A stretch of DNA of 64,000 nucleotides, taken from Bacillus sp. X1(2014). Lineage in GTDB: Bacteria > Bacillota > Bacilli > Bacillales_B > DSM-18226. The DNA lies in NCBI RefSeq assembly GCF_007678255.1, contig NZ_VEED01000018.1, forward strand, positions 1-64,000, given 5' to 3'. Positions 49,301 to 57,401 of this stretch are shown here, piece after piece. The notes beneath the pieces were generated by a model, which ran no database searches, had not been told where the DNA came from, and worked only from the letters and a program-made list of their open reading frames with translations. How positions within the stretch are numbered: the stretch's first letter is position 1; every line of letters begins with the position of its first letter. Both the position numbers and the translations under genes were made by a program.

Positions 49301-51663
49301 CTTGGCAGCAACCATAGTAATAGCTGCCAATCTCCTCTTACCCAGCGATGCAGCCGCTTTTGAAAGACGATAAACTTCGCTGGATAATGATCAATTAATT
49401 CAATATCGGAAAGTAGCCCTGCACGCAGGAAACTTCCTTCAAGTAAATCATGACTCAACACCCGGTTATCCGGAATCCGTTCACATAGCACTTGATAAAA
49501 TGCATCCACATTAAATATTCCTTTTCCGGTGAAAATCCCCTGACCCAGTACATCTTGATACGGATCAGAAACGGCAAACGCATATGGATCAAACCCTGGA
49601 TCTGCTGAAAATAGACTGGCAAAACGGGATTTCATTGAGGCCTCATGACTCATACTGAGTCTTGGTTGAAGCACCCCGTAGCCCTCGATTACTCTTGTCT
49701 TGGTATCATTTAGAATCGGTTGATTATAGGGTAGATGCAGCGTCCCAATCATTCGCTGGGCGCTTTCCAGTGGAAGCTGCGTATCTGAATCGAGAGTAAT
49801 GATATAACGCACATCCTGAAGGATAGTCAAATCGGCTTTTATTAAAGCAAAGCTGGTATCCTTTCTCCCTTTTAGAAGCTCTACAAATTCGACTAGCTTT
49901 CCACGCTTTCTCTCCCATCCCATCCAAACACCCTCTGACGGGTTCCATTGCCGCTTTCGCTGAAAGAGATGAAAGTTTGTGTTGGAATAGGTAGTTCGCA
50001 GTCGTTCAATTTCTTTTTTAGCCGCTGTTAAAATGACTTCATCCTGTTCGAGAGACTCTGTCTCCGCATCCTTGAAGTCGCCAAGTAACGCAAAGTGGAG
50101 ATTGGAATCCCGATTCGCCAAATAATGCAATTCAAGCCGGTCCGTCAACTCCTTTACTTCTGTTATCGATGACCAGATGACTGGAATCACGACAATCGTT
50201 TTCGCATCAGCGGAAATTCCTTTTGAAAAATCAAATCTCAATAATGGGACTGGACCTTTGACTCGTTCAATGAACCAATGAGCTGAAGTAACCGCCCATT
50301 CTGTCACTGGGAACAAAAGAGTTCCTAGAATAGCAAGCCATTGAAGGGGTGTAAAAAATTCATCCCAACCTATCCAGATTGAAAAGCCAATCAAAAACAC
50401 AACGAAGTATACGGCTAACATATTAAAATACGTCCCTGTGGCTCGGCGCATTAACCCTGTTTCTGGGATAGCTCGTGGCTTACCACACATCTTTAACGCT
50501 TGTCTCAATTGCATTATGCCATTAGGATCTAATAAGTAATAGGCAACAAATAATTGACGATTTTTATCCTTGCTATATTTTTCGTTAAGTTCCTTTCCAT
50601 ATGTATCTGCTCGTTCCTCGCTATTTTCCTGTTCTTGCGTTGCCTTACTTGATAGTTTCTCTCCATATTTATCAGCGAGCTCCACTGCCTGTGCTGCCAC
50701 AAGATTTTCCGGCAGATTTAAACGTCTCGAAAGCCTCTCGACCCTCTTTCGGAGAGTATCACGACTAGAGAAATCAAGTTGCGCATAAAGGCCGGTCCTC
50801 TCTTTCCTTAGTGATTGCTCAACCATGCTAATTTGCTCAAAGGTTTCCTTCCAGTCCCATCGAGAAAGCTTACGCAAGCTAGTGATCAGGTTACCTGTCG
50901 TTACTTGAAAGGCTGCTTGGAGCTGATATTCATATGACAATATGTGATCAAGGCTCTCTGGTCCATTCTCCAATTTGCAAATGAGCCATTCACCGACTGT
51001 TGCTGTATAATCAGCTCGTTCGCGCAGATGTTTTACCAAATGGACAATCATCGGTCCAGAAAGAGGCATTTCTTGTCCAGCGTCCTCTAATACTTGCTTC
51101 AGTTTTTCTGGAGTGATCTCCGTGGTCTCGATATCGGAAAGTAACTTTTCAACCAACACACAAACATCGCGTCTTTCCTTAACTGTATCCATGATTTCGG
51201 CCAACCGACGAATCAAAGCCACCCTCATAATAAGCGGCACAGCCCAAACTTCACCCATTGTCAGTACGGAAACTTCCTGATAAGACTGGAGATAGGAAAT
51301 ATACGAATCCATATCTAAATGCCCGTCGTTAAATTGAAGATAATCTGTACAAATAGAATAAACTCTAGAATCCCCCGTTTTTTTTAGGTGGGGTAAAGAG
51401 TTAACAAACTTTTTCGTTAACTCTTGGTTTACTACAAGCACCTGCTCTTCCAAAAATTCCGCGTTATCTAATAACCAATCTTCGGCTGGCTGTGAACAGG
51501 ATGAACGATTATCTCTTAAGTCGTTAACAAAGTTGCGCAATTTCTCAAAGTCCGACTCATTTGACCGAATAAAGCGTGTTGATTTCTTTCGACTTATGTA
51601 AGGATCGTGGGTTAATGCTGTTTTATGCGCTTCTTCTCTTAGTTGCTCTTTATTAAAAATCAA
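43321..51663 (-). CDS. Cyclic beta-1,2-glucan synthase-like protein (GT84 + GH94)
   Basis: 2,780 residues beginning with TTG at 51663, six bases after GGGGGG. Residues about 1-400 are helical. Membrane segments near 410-460 precede a GT84-like glycosyltransferase domain (DSDTQLP near 625 and the RLHRWVRGDW motif near 770), and more helices follow (about 810-1000). Next is a glycoamylase-like domain (YNWYDTETL near 1080; FGISESGYYAFDYQMNYQYR near 1300; MAHHQGMSFL near 1395), two GH94-type beta-sandwich modules (near 1480 and 2000), and a GH94 catalytic domain with GVGDWNDGMN near 2455. NdvB/Cgs enzymes make cyclic beta-1,2-glucan from UDP-glucose and trim it by phosphorolysis. No NdvA-type exporter is in this window. 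Confidence 0.88.
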   Translation of the reverse strand: MIFNKEQLREEAHKTALTHDPYISRKKSTRFIRSNESDFEKLRNFVNDLRDNRSSCSQPAEDWLLDNAEFLEEQVLVVNQELTKKFVNSLPHLKKTGDSRVYSICTDYLQFNDGHLDMDSYISYLQSYQEVSVLTMGEVWAVPLIMRVALIRRLAEIMDTVKERRDVCVLVEKLLSDIETTEITPEKLKQVLEDAGQEMPLSGPMIVHLVKHLRERADYTATVGEWLICKLENGPESLDHILSYEYQLQAAFQVTTGNLITSLRKLSRWDWKETFEQISMVEQSLRKERTGLYAQLDFSSRDTLRKRVERLSRRLNLPENLVAAQAVELADKYGEKLSSKATQEQENSEERADTYGKELNEKYSKDKNRQLFVAYYLLDPNGIMQLRQALKMCGKPRAIPETGLMRRATGTYFNMLAVYFVVFLIGFSIWIGWDEFFTPLQWLAILGTLLFPVTEWAVTSAHWFIERVKGPVPLLRFDFSKGISADAKTIVVIPVIWSSITEVKELTDRLELHYLANRDSNLHFALLGDFKDAETESLEQDEVILTAAKKEIERLRTTYSNTNFHLFQRKRQWNPSEGVWMGWERKRGKLVEFVELLKGRKDTSFALIKADLTILQDVRYIITLDSDTQLPLESAQRMIGTLHLPYNQPILNDTKTRVIEGYGVLQPRLSMSHEASMKSRFASLFSADPGFDPYAFAVSDPYQDVLGQGIFTGKGIFNVDAFYQVLCERIPDNRVLSHDLLEGSFLRAGLLSDIELIDHYPAKFIVFQKRLHRWVRGDWQLLLWLLPRVKNRRGELLPVDMSVLTKWQIIDNMRRSLMSTSLFVTLLLAVTILPGSPLRWIALVTATWFLPVLRQLVTFQSSLMNLRSILNTAAQVLLGIVTMPFQIVLLLDAIVRSLYRLLFSKKRMLEWVSTDEVNRNSERKETPLLQSMLGGYVLCLLFLAATLFNENTVVQIIGLTLTVMWICAPLVIRWLDQPSPQERLAFSEEELEELTNLAQQIWSFYEDFVTEKENWLPPDNVQMEPPNGVAHRTSPTNIGMYLTCALAARDFAFIDTPGLILRLERTLETLERMEKWEGHLYNWYDTETLNPLSPRYISTVDSGNLVGCLITVKEGLAEWLESFDKKETPIYHFHNDEKLKTAFSEEIAPDVSRQRSGKKANIIWRDRGQMLLKRIGKLIEETNFQPLFDHRANLFSLGYHADRNTQDEVLYDLMASEARIASFVAIALGQVSVSHWHVLGRTMTRVGKRPVLLSWSGTMFEFLMPWLLMRTYRNTLWEKTYAAVVDRQIQYAQQRGVPFGISESGYYAFDYQMNYQYRAFGVPGLGFKRGLEQDLVTAPYATIMALPFAKDQALDALKKIEQLNGRGKYGFYEAMDFTQERLPNGKQHQVIQSFMAHHQGMSFLTLANLLLPKTMVERFHRNKQIRSAELLLQERIPKTPKYIKHPALGRVHKPYSKKAQDVPTVREYISPDTKVPEVNVLSNGSFTTVVTNTGSGFSQYKGLLLSRWREDPVMDPWGSYVYIRDISQDKLWSPSYQPCRVDSQEQHVKFELDRATYMREDGDVKTSMEICVSSEWNAELRRITLTNSGEEAKVLEVTTFVELALSNPIADVAHTAFSKLFIRTAFDAGSGCLIAGRRPREAKDQTLWSAHSLMVEGDTLGSVEFETDRASFIGRGYRLSNPQGIRSRLRGKVGSVADPAFVMRRRICIEPGKEIRLVAVTSVSETKEDAIEIVRKFAPSQAVERAFQLSWNRGQIEIRNLHLTNREATDFQRLAGHILYTPPLKEGRGENISINTKGQSGLWSFGVSGDRPIVLVRIEDRSQMPFVVKMLTGHEYIRRLGLLFDLVLLNESEEGYQQFLQEALQQAAEHGVDRFGAGLSGVYVIASNQLAAEDKALLMAVARVEFRAGGASIETQMRLPKVETENEPLRSETKNGLPDQLNPVSSARNKYVFSGQNIQVETKDWLFFNGWGGFSPDGKEYRLMIKNGNHLPAPWINVLSNPRFGCLISEMGTGYTWWQNSRECKLTPWSNDPVLDPPTETAYLRDEESGQVWSVAPSADHSNEPYKITHGKGFTKFDHERNGIKHEMMVYVPLEDPVKIIKLKLQNKTTEQRQISITYYAEWVLGVQRQTNAPFIVTEWDESERVMIAKNTYQETFRDATAFLGMYPQRGADTGPDHSNDLTWTADRNEFIGRNGSMEHPAGMDRVGLSCRTGTHYESCGAIQTKLTLNSEDEQVVYILLGCDDSKESVLQLTKKYSQPTACDQAMEEITAFWDHHLGQIQVSTPSKETDFMLNGWLLYQSLACRIWARTAFYQAGGAFGFRDQLQDSLALLHTMPEKTRAQIVLHASHQYLEGDVQHWWHEETERGIRTTFSDDLLWMPYVVSRYIEHTGDRTVLDEVAPFLMSEQLAEGEHERYEPTVRSSETGTVYEHCLRAIDRALSRIGEHGLPLIGVGDWNDGMNQVGVKGRGESVWLGWFICDVLNRFAEVCGLRGDSERVESYQTMRKQLTDSLNNEGWDGQWYRRAFTDAGQWLGSIQNEECRIDAIAQSWSVISGAAPMDRAVQAMNSFDRELVEQDLAIVRLLTPAFDQTEPSPGYIQGYPPGIRENGAQYTHGVIWGIIAWCQLGNGDKAMEMFTMLNPMTHTRTDQEVRRYTGEPYAIAADVYTAEPNQGHSGWTWYTGASGWFYQAGIEWILGIRRRETRLYIDPRIPGEWPGFSATYRFGKTPYHINVKNRAGGSGSELTVDGVQIPILEKEKAAGPFVELRDDGLDHHVELII

Positions 51664-52002
51664 ATTATTCCCCCCAAAAAAGCATTTTTCACCAAGGTAT
51701 TATACTGATAAAAATTGCCCATTCTGGCTGGAAAATATGCAAAATAGTTCCATGGGGAATGTCAAGACAAGGGATTTGAACTGTGCAACATGATCAATAA
51801 AGGCTTTTACCAAGCCGATTATCCCATGAACACGATTTTTCAAATGGTTTCTGATTGAAGGATAGAACCAAAATAGATTCTATAATTAAATTTTGCCTTT
51901 TTTGGTGAAGGCGTTTATCTTTATTAGTAAAATATGTACAGATTCTTAAAACACGGAAGTCCGAAAACAAAAGAACTTTGATATTATAACCTCATCACAT
52001 AA

Positions 52003-52030
52003 TAACCCCGTTCTATGAAAGAACGGGGTT
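52003..52030. terminator. Strong bidirectional terminator
   Basis: AACCCCGTTCT and AGAACGGGGTT form a perfect 11-bp stem. It lies just downstream of the nitroreductase on the minus strand and upstream of the large glucan synthase-like gene. The 51664-52002 stretch has no gene. Confidence 0.85.
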
Positions 52031-52072
52031 GAAATAAACTTTTTTGATTTTAAATCCTTCGTTTCTTTTGTA

Positions 52073-52735
52073 TTATTCCACTGGCAATTCGTTAAAGAAC
52101 ACTACATCCTCAATAGGAAGACGTGTCGTAGGATGTCCTGGTTTTGTTGCTTTCCCAATAGCAATGAGCATAACCGGCACAAACTGTTCGGAAATTCCGA
52201 AAGCTTCTACGAACTTCGCTTTATCGTACCCTCCCATCGGAACAGTGTCGTAACCTTTGGATCGGGCGACAAGCATGAGCTGCATCGAGATTAGGCCTCC
52301 ATCCGTATATACGATTTGGCGAGCCACTTCAGGCGGCAAGTTTGAGTACATGCCAACTGTTCGTTCGATGAATGATTTAGCCGTATCATCCGGCATAAAG
52401 CCTGCTTCCACTGCCTGCCCATAAATTTTTTCGGCTTTCTTGTAGCTTTCTACATCGCCAAGCACAGCAATAACAGCAGAAGCCTCGACTACTTGTTGTT
52501 GGTTAAACGCGATTGGCAAAAGCTTTTCCTTCAACTCCGGTTTATCGATGACTAGAAACCGCCATGGTTGCAGGTTCGAAGACGAAGGAGCCAACGTTGC
52601 GAGCTCCAGCATTTCGGTCATTTCTTCGCGTGAGATCTGCACTGTTGGATCATATGAACGAACAGATCGACGTTCACGGATAACATCTACGAACATTTGC
52701 TGTCCGACCCTATCTATAGTTTGAGAGTTTGACAT
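52073..52735 (-). CDS. Nitroreductase-family FMN protein (YdgI-like)
   Basis: 220 residues. The FMN-binding signature is RERRSVRSYDP near the start and ATLAPSSSNLQPWRFLVI after it; GLISMQLMLVARSKGYDTVPMGGYD is the dimer interface/FMN loop, and PVMLIAIGKA closes the core. These flavoproteins reduce nitro compounds, quinones or flavins with NAD(P)H; B. subtilis YdgI is a near relative. An AGGAGGAATT-type site precedes the ATG. Monocistronic with a strong terminator. Confidence 0.9.
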   Translation of the reverse strand: MSNSQTIDRVGQQMFVDVIRERRSVRSYDPTVQISREEMTEMLELATLAPSSSNLQPWRFLVIDKPELKEKLLPIAFNQQQVVEASAVIAVLGDVESYKKAEKIYGQAVEAGFMPDDTAKSFIERTVGMYSNLPPEVARQIVYTDGGLISMQLMLVARSKGYDTVPMGGYDKAKFVEAFGISEQFVPVMLIAIGKATKPGHPTTRLPIEDVVFFNELPVE

Positions 52736-52883
52736 AATAATTCCTCCTGATAATGATAGATTACTTCATCTCTACTACGACAATTTTAAGGAAAATTCAT
52801 ATATCGTAAGAGTTTTAACCCTATCATGAAAAATGTGATAAAAGATACTTCATCCACTATTGTTTGCATCTTACTCAGTTACC

Positions 52884-53063
52884 TTACTCACCTTGAACCG
52901 ATTTGTCAAAAATAATGCAATAGTACTTTAACCATTTACCCTGCTTATACCCTTTCATTTGGAAGTCAAAATCCTCTTTTAAGGGGGGAGCGTCAGGAAA
53001 ATGCAGATTACAACGTTTAGGAAATTCTAAAATAAAAAGCCCAATTTTCTCAGCATAAAAATG
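52884..53063 (-). pseudogene. Possible decayed coding fragment
   Basis: Within the gene-poor 52736-53227 stretch the minus strand holds an open run of about 60 codons without a start: LHFYAEKIGLFILEFPKRCN, then FPDAPPLKEDFDFQMKGYKQ, GKWLKYYCIIFDKSVQGE-stop. It looks protein-like but I recognise no family. A stem (AAAAAGCC...GGCTTTTT at 53036-53082) overlaps its start. Another hairpin lies at 53170-53214 and may terminate the small ORF at 53228. Confidence 0.3.
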
Positions 53064-53227
53064 GAGAAATTAGGCTTTTTCGTAACTCGATAAACCCGCT
53101 CGATTGCAAAAAAATTAGTATCTATCGCACTATCGAAAAATTAAAGCATTTAAGCAATTTATTTACCAATTAAGAAAAGCGAAAGTTACTTCCCAAATAA
53201 ATGGGGACTAACCTTCGCTGATATTTT

Positions 53228-53326
53228 TTAAACTCTTGTAGTACAGGAGTTGTAGCAAATTTTTGCAATAAGCGGTTCGTTAAACGATAAATTCATATCT
53301 TTAATTAATCCCGGTTCTGCTTTCAT
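53228..53326 (-). CDS. Candidate 32-residue cysteine-containing peptide
   Basis: A short frame, MKAEPGLIKDMNLSFNEPLI followed by AKICYNSCTTRV-stop. GAGGAGAAGTCTAC gives a strong ribosome-binding site at good spacing. It lies 72 bases downstream of the PP2C-type phosphatase on the same strand, followed by a stem-loop. The C-terminal C-x-x-x-C with Thr and Ser resembles a secreted or modified peptide core after an acidic leader, but no modifying enzyme or exporter is next to it. I do not recognise it. It could be a peptide signal, a small toxin or an unrelated small protein. Confidence 0.5.
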   Translation of the reverse strand: MKAEPGLIKDMNLSFNEPLIAKICYNSCTTRV

Positions 53327-53398
53327 GTAGACTTCTCCTCATCATATAAGCTTTATCATGATCCCCATCTTATCATCTGAGCGAAGATTATTTCTTAT

Positions 53399-54154
53399 CT
53401 AATATTGTTCTAATTCCATAGAATATACTTGTAAACCGAATGTATGTATCTTTCTAAATGTTTCTTCAATTGAATAGTTTGGATGAAAAAAGCCATCTGT
53501 TATCATTAATAATGTTTTGATTTCACTGCTATTCACTTGACCATGCTGAATAAAATGTAAAACTTCTTTTTTTCCATTAGCTACAGTATAACCATATTCC
53601 TTATTAGCTAATGAACGATTAAAGATAAGCTGTTGAGTACGATCATTATAATACTCCTCATCTTGAATTTTAACTCCTTGGTTTCTTTGTTCCTCACGCA
53701 ATAATTTTGCTCTATAATTTATATCTTTTACCGTATCTCTTGTTAAGGCTTTGATGGTTCCGTTTTGGTACTCAGCCATGATCATACAATCACCAAGCTG
53801 AGCATAAGAAATCTTTCCATCATTTTCAATCTTTATTATTGCAGCGCATGTTGACCAAAGATTTTCATATTTTTCCTGATTCACCTTGTATTTTTCCATG
53901 TGTTCTCTCAACATTCTATTAGCAGCCATCATTCCTTCAACTAATGAAAGGTTACTTTGGTAGAGTCTAAAGAAATAATCTTTAAATATATTAGATGCTA
54001 AATATGCACCGTTCATTCCGTTTTCATCTTTGAATGGCATTAAGGGAGTTGCCCCATCAAATACCCCATAAACATTTACCTTTTCATTTAACACGATAGA
54101 ATCTTCACTTACACTTTTATGAGGTGCAGCACTTAAAAAAGACTCAACTTTCAT
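53399..54154 (-). CDS. PP2C-type protein serine/threonine phosphatase
   Basis: 251 residues. The PP2C metal motifs appear as NVYGVFDGATPL (where the first aspartate binds Mn/Mg), STCAAIIKIENDGKISYAQLGDCMI (the second, GD), and LLMITDGFFHP (the third, DG). It is somewhat shorter than the SpoIIE/RsbU or Stp groups, with no extra sensory domain. A small cysteine-containing ORF follows on the same strand. The target protein is unknown. The 54155-54440 gap upstream shows no gene. Confidence 0.85.
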   Translation of the reverse strand: MKVESFLSAAPHKSVSEDSIVLNEKVNVYGVFDGATPLMPFKDENGMNGAYLASNIFKDYFFRLYQSNLSLVEGMMAANRMLREHMEKYKVNQEKYENLWSTCAAIIKIENDGKISYAQLGDCMIMAEYQNGTIKALTRDTVKDINYRAKLLREEQRNQGVKIQDEEYYNDRTQQLIFNRSLANKEYGYTVANGKKEVLHFIQHGQVNSSEIKTLLMITDGFFHPNYSIEETFRKIHTFGLQVYSMELEQY

Positions 54155-54441
54155 TGGTTGTCCACCTTTCTGTTATAAAATCAACAGAAAAACGATTAAA
54201 TATATTAAGAAATTATATGATTTAATAAGAAATTTTATTGTTACTAATTTTCTGTTTCTTTAGATAAGGTGCTGCGCCTTTCACTAACACAGTGTTTAGC
54301 GTATTTTTATTTCGTCCTATGTAATAGCCCACACCATTTCACTAGTTATGGCTGCTGCCTTCCCGCCCTGACCAGTTTCCTAGTGTCTTTGTTGTACTAT
54401 GACTAAATTAATATTGTATATATTTTCTACAAGGTTTGTAT

Positions 54442-54490
54442 AACCGCCCAGTTAGTTCAACAACCAAAAGCTGCCTTAATGACAGCTCTG
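54442..54490 (-). repeat. Terminator-associated dispersed repeat, copy 7
   Basis: On the minus strand AGCTGTCATTAAGGCAGCT is a short stem followed by TTTGGTTGTTGAACTAAC and TGGGCGGTTAT. It lies about 95 bases downstream of the zinc-ribbon-like gene at 54583 and has the same layout as copies 1-6 at the left end of the window, 48 kb away. Confidence 0.65.
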
Positions 54491-54582
54491 ATCTTAAACT
54501 CAAGACCCGTTAGTGAACATGTAACTTCTTTTCTATTGCATATAATGTTAGAAATATAATACCTAATCCTCCTCGAATCCCA

Positions 54583-54804
54583 TTATTCAGAATCATTAAT
54601 AGGAGTAAACTCTCTTTTACAATCTGGACATTTTCCTAAGTATCTCTTTTGGTCAGCATTAACATAAAATCTAAATTGATTCCCCTTTTCACAATGTGTA
54701 CATTTCCAGTACCCTTGTATATATCCACTTGCTTTGTCGGGGATGTCACAATCGACAGAATACACAAGATAAGGTTTATCTGGTGCATAATGAGGTTTGT
54801 ACAT
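54583..54804 (-). CDS. Small two-CxxC zinc-ribbon-like protein
   Basis: 73 residues containing WKCTHCEKGNQFRFYV and LGKCPDCKREF, two C-x-x-C pairs about 20 residues apart, as in zinc ribbons. The N-terminal part is hydrophobic and tyrosine-rich (KPYLVYSVDCD). It could bind zinc and a protein partner; function unknown. AAGGAGGAAAAAA-type sequence precedes the ATG. A terminator repeat follows. Confidence 0.6.
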   Translation of the reverse strand: MYKPHYAPDKPYLVYSVDCDIPDKASGYIQGYWKCTHCEKGNQFRFYVNADQKRYLGKCPDCKREFTPINDSE

Positions 54805-55095
54805 AAATGGTTTTAATAGGACTATTATTTTTTCCTCCTTTTATTAAATAGTTTGGGTCAATACTTAATTTTATTTATATTATATTTTCTACATTTTTAA
54901 TACCCATTTTTTTACAGATAAACTCATAATTAAAACAATTGTTTATCACTTTTGCATTAGGGGTTATTGGATAAATAATTGAAATAATTCACACTTTCAT
55001 AAAATGGGTCAAATACGACATAAAATGATTATAATTTCCTCCCTGTTCTTCAACGAGGTCTCTAAAGGTACCATAATGTTCAATTGAAAAAAGGA

Positions 55096-55131
55096 TATCT
55101 CAATTCGAGGTATCCCTTCTTAATTTATTGA
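55096..55131 (-). terminator. Intrinsic terminator of the 49-residue gene
   Basis: On the minus strand GGGATACCTCGAATTGAGATATCC is a stem followed by TTTTTTC, closing the small gene at 55144. Confidence 0.75.
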
Positions 55132-55143
55132 AGTAAACTTTCC

Positions 55144-55293
55144 TTATGAGTTATGTTTACGGTTAGTTTGTTCCTTAAATCCCTTTTCAGGGAAATCTCC
55201 TTCATCCACACGGTCATTTTCCAAATTTTTTCTAACACTTATCTTGTACTTTCCTTCTTGGTATGTATCAACTCTCCATGATTTATCACTCAT
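55144..55293 (-). CDS. Small hydrophilic hypothetical protein, 49 aa
   Basis: A 49-codon frame, MSDKSWRVDTYQEGKYKISV followed by a charged stretch (RKNLENDRVDEGDFPEKGFK). GAAAGGAAAATTTG precedes the ATG and a good terminator follows the stop. It is highly charged with no membrane segment. I do not recognise it. The surrounding 54805-56000 interval is otherwise gene-poor and AT-rich. Confidence 0.6.
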   Translation of the reverse strand: MSDKSWRVDTYQEGKYKISVRKNLENDRVDEGDFPEKGFKEQTNRKHNS

Positions 55294-55937
55294 TCAAATT
55301 TTCCTTTCATAATGGATTATTTAAACTTAATTGACTAAACAATTTCCTGATTTCACCTTAACAACATCTGTCTTCATGGCTTTAATTTGTCTGCAAATCA
55401 TGATGGCTTTTCTTAGCCCACTTTCAAATTATTCGTATTTGTTTTTCTTCAAAAAATATCTCTCGAACCCAAAAGTTAAATGGATTAGGGTGATTTTGTT
55501 TTCCCTTGTATTTAATTACGTTTTTTCTTTTTTACAATCGTAATAAAATTACTTCCTCCCTAGCAATTATCATTCCCTCACTTTTACTTTTTACCTAAAA
55601 ATGTAAACAACAAACAAATCTTTCTAGACCATAAAACTAATATTAAAGAATTCTTAAACGATTTTATAAAAAATACCAATTTCATCATAAAAGTGCTGTT
55701 TTCTCAGTTTGTTAAATTGTATTCTCTGGTTCGCTGTATCTTCAAGTACGGAATCGGTTGTGTAATACCACCGTTATTTTTTTTGCAATACATCTTCATC
55801 GTGAAAATTGAAAACTATATTCCTAACGCAAGCATCAGACCGAAATACATAGCAAAAATAAAACTAAATCCCCCAAAAACTACGATTATAAGCTAAACTT
55901 TTAAATAGTTACATTAAAAAGCAACGCTAAGAACGAA

Positions 55938-55971
55938 AAAGCATCCAAACTGTTTCATTTGGATGCCTTTA
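55938..55971. terminator. Intrinsic terminator
   Basis: GCATCCAAACTG and CATTTGGATGC pair around TTT. It lies at the 3' end of the minus-strand CMD remnant. Confidence 0.7.
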
Positions 55972-55973
55972 TT

Positions 55974-56195
55974 CTACAATCTGAGACGAACACTATTAGA
56001 AGTTCGCTGAGAGTACTTATTTTTCAGTGCTGTATTCCCCATTGAAATAGAAATTCTATTCCAACTGTTGATTTGATTAATTATCAGTACAAGGTCAACA
56101 GATTGTCTCTCGTCATAATGTTCACGTACTCGTTGATAAAGCTCATCTGGCACGCGTTTTGTCGGGATTAAATGTTGGGCTAAAACTCTCTATAA
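55974..56195 (-). pseudogene. C-terminal remnant of a CMD/AhpD-like protein
   Basis: The minus strand reads, in one frame, VLAQHLIPTKRVPDELYQRV, then REHYDERQSVDLVLIINQIN and SWNRISISMGNTALK to a stop. VPDELYxxVREHxxExxxVDL...I..INxWNRIxI is the C-terminus of carboxymuconolactone decarboxylase/alkylhydroperoxidase-like proteins. The N-terminal half with the CxxC is missing and the fragment abuts the FAD monooxygenase gene. These genes are frequent partners of ECF41 sigma factors, a remnant of which is seen at 59361. Confidence 0.75.
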
Positions 56196-56204
56196 CTATC
56201 CATA

Positions 56205-57401
56205 TCAATAATCTTTCAGCTCTATCCCGTTAGCAGCTTTTGCTATCATTTTCGAAATCATCTTAAATTGTACGACCATAATGGCGGGAATGCGCAACAT
56301 TAAATTGCGTAGAAAGATTTTAAAGTTTGATTTTTCAATCATACTACCTGCAGCTATTCGTCCTATTTTTTGATTTTTCTCAACAAACTTTCTCATTTTT
56401 TGTTCATAGGCAACAAATGCACGGGCGAAATCGCCATCTGCAGCTTTAAGTTCACCAGCTAATACAAAAGCCCCGACAATCGCCAGGCTAGAGCCTTGAC
56501 CCGATAAAGGTGATGGGCCATACGCCGCATCGCCTACCAATGTAATCCGCCCCTTTGACCATGTCGGCATGTGAATTTGACAGATCTCGTCAAAATAAAA
56601 GTCTGTTGCATCTTTCATGGTTTTGAGTAAATGCGAGGTTTCCCACCCTGTATTGCCTAAGAAGGCATTTTCTACAAGTTTTTTTTGAGATTCTGTATCA
56701 TCGCGGTCGTACTTCAATGCCGCTGATTGGAACAAGAACATACCCCTTGCTTCGGTATTGTCACGAGCGCTATACATACCTACGGTTTTGCCTGGTATCG
56801 TATAAAACAATTGGCGGTGGTCGAGGTTGTGGTAATTTTCGAGAGTGAAAATCGAGATATAACAGCCAAGCGTTCGTTTAAACTGTGCTTCATCGCCAAA
56901 AGTTAAGGTGCGCACATTTGAATGGAGCCCGTCCGCACCGATGACCAGGTCAAATGTCTGTGGCTTGCCGTGTAAAAATTGAACTTCAGCACCAGCTTCA
57001 GTCTCATGTATGGCGGTAATCGAATCACCCCAAATGTATTCAACAGTGTCCTTGGTTAAATCGTACAAAATGTTACTAAGATCGTCACGCAAGATTTCGA
57101 TGTCCACACCCTGCTGGTTCCCCATACTTGCTTCGCTTATTTGACCTTCGATCTTGCCTTTGCTGTTCACGAAGTAAACTCCAGTCATGTTCGTGTCAGC
57201 TGCACGAACTTGACCGAGTATCCCCATCCCCTTAAGCACCGTAATGGCTGCACCACGGATATCAACCCCGTAACCACCCGTGCGCAATGCTGGTCCACGT
57301 TCTATTACAGTCACGTAGAATCCGTGCCGGTGAAGCCAGTAAGCGAGTGCCGGACCGGCAATGCTCGCACCTGAAATAAGGACGCGCATCCTTAGTTTCA
57401 T
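56205..57401 (-). CDS. FAD-dependent monooxygenase (FAD_binding_3, TetX/MhpA type)
   Basis: 398 residues. The FAD motif is VLISGASIAGPALAYWLHRHG (G-x-x-x-x-G), with VIGADGLHSNVR in the middle (DG motif) and the late GDAAYGPSPLSGQGSSLAIVGAFVLAGEL (GD motif). This is the flavin aromatic-hydroxylase fold. Substrate unknown; it may act on a quinone, phenol or antibiotic. A basic, hydrophobic C-terminal region follows. Divergent from no close gene; the CMD remnant follows directly downstream, so both may have been one operon. Confidence 0.88.
   Translation of the reverse strand: MKLRMRVLISGASIAGPALAYWLHRHGFYVTVIERGPALRTGGYGVDIRGAAITVLKGMGILGQVRAADTNMTGVYFVNSKGKIEGQISEASMGNQQGVDIEILRDDLSNILYDLTKDTVEYIWGDSITAIHETEAGAEVQFLHGKPQTFDLVIGADGLHSNVRTLTFGDEAQFKRTLGCYISIFTLENYHNLDHRQLFYTIPGKTVGMYSARDNTEARGMFLFQSAALKYDRDDTESQKKLVENAFLGNTGWETSHLLKTMKDATDFYFDEICQIHMPTWSKGRITLVGDAAYGPSPLSGQGSSLAIVGAFVLAGELKAADGDFARAFVAYEQKMRKFVEKNQKIGRIAAGSMIEKSNFKIFLRNLMLRIPAIMVVQFKMISKMIAKAANGIELKDY

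Noticed and set aside
43639..50788. Many plus-strand frames of 60-158 codons
   Set aside because: All are antisense to the single continuous 2,780-codon gene and have no ribosome-binding sites.
53399..54154. A classical prophage or biosynthetic gene cluster around the PP2C gene
   Set aside because: No structural, regulatory or modification genes of a phage or RiPP cluster are adjacent; only the 32-codon peptide is suggestive.
55331..55896. Two plus-strand frames of 67-70 codons, including a hydrophobic one
   Set aside because: Both lack ribosome-binding sites and recognisable motifs, and the region is AT-rich; hydrophobic frames are expected there by chance.
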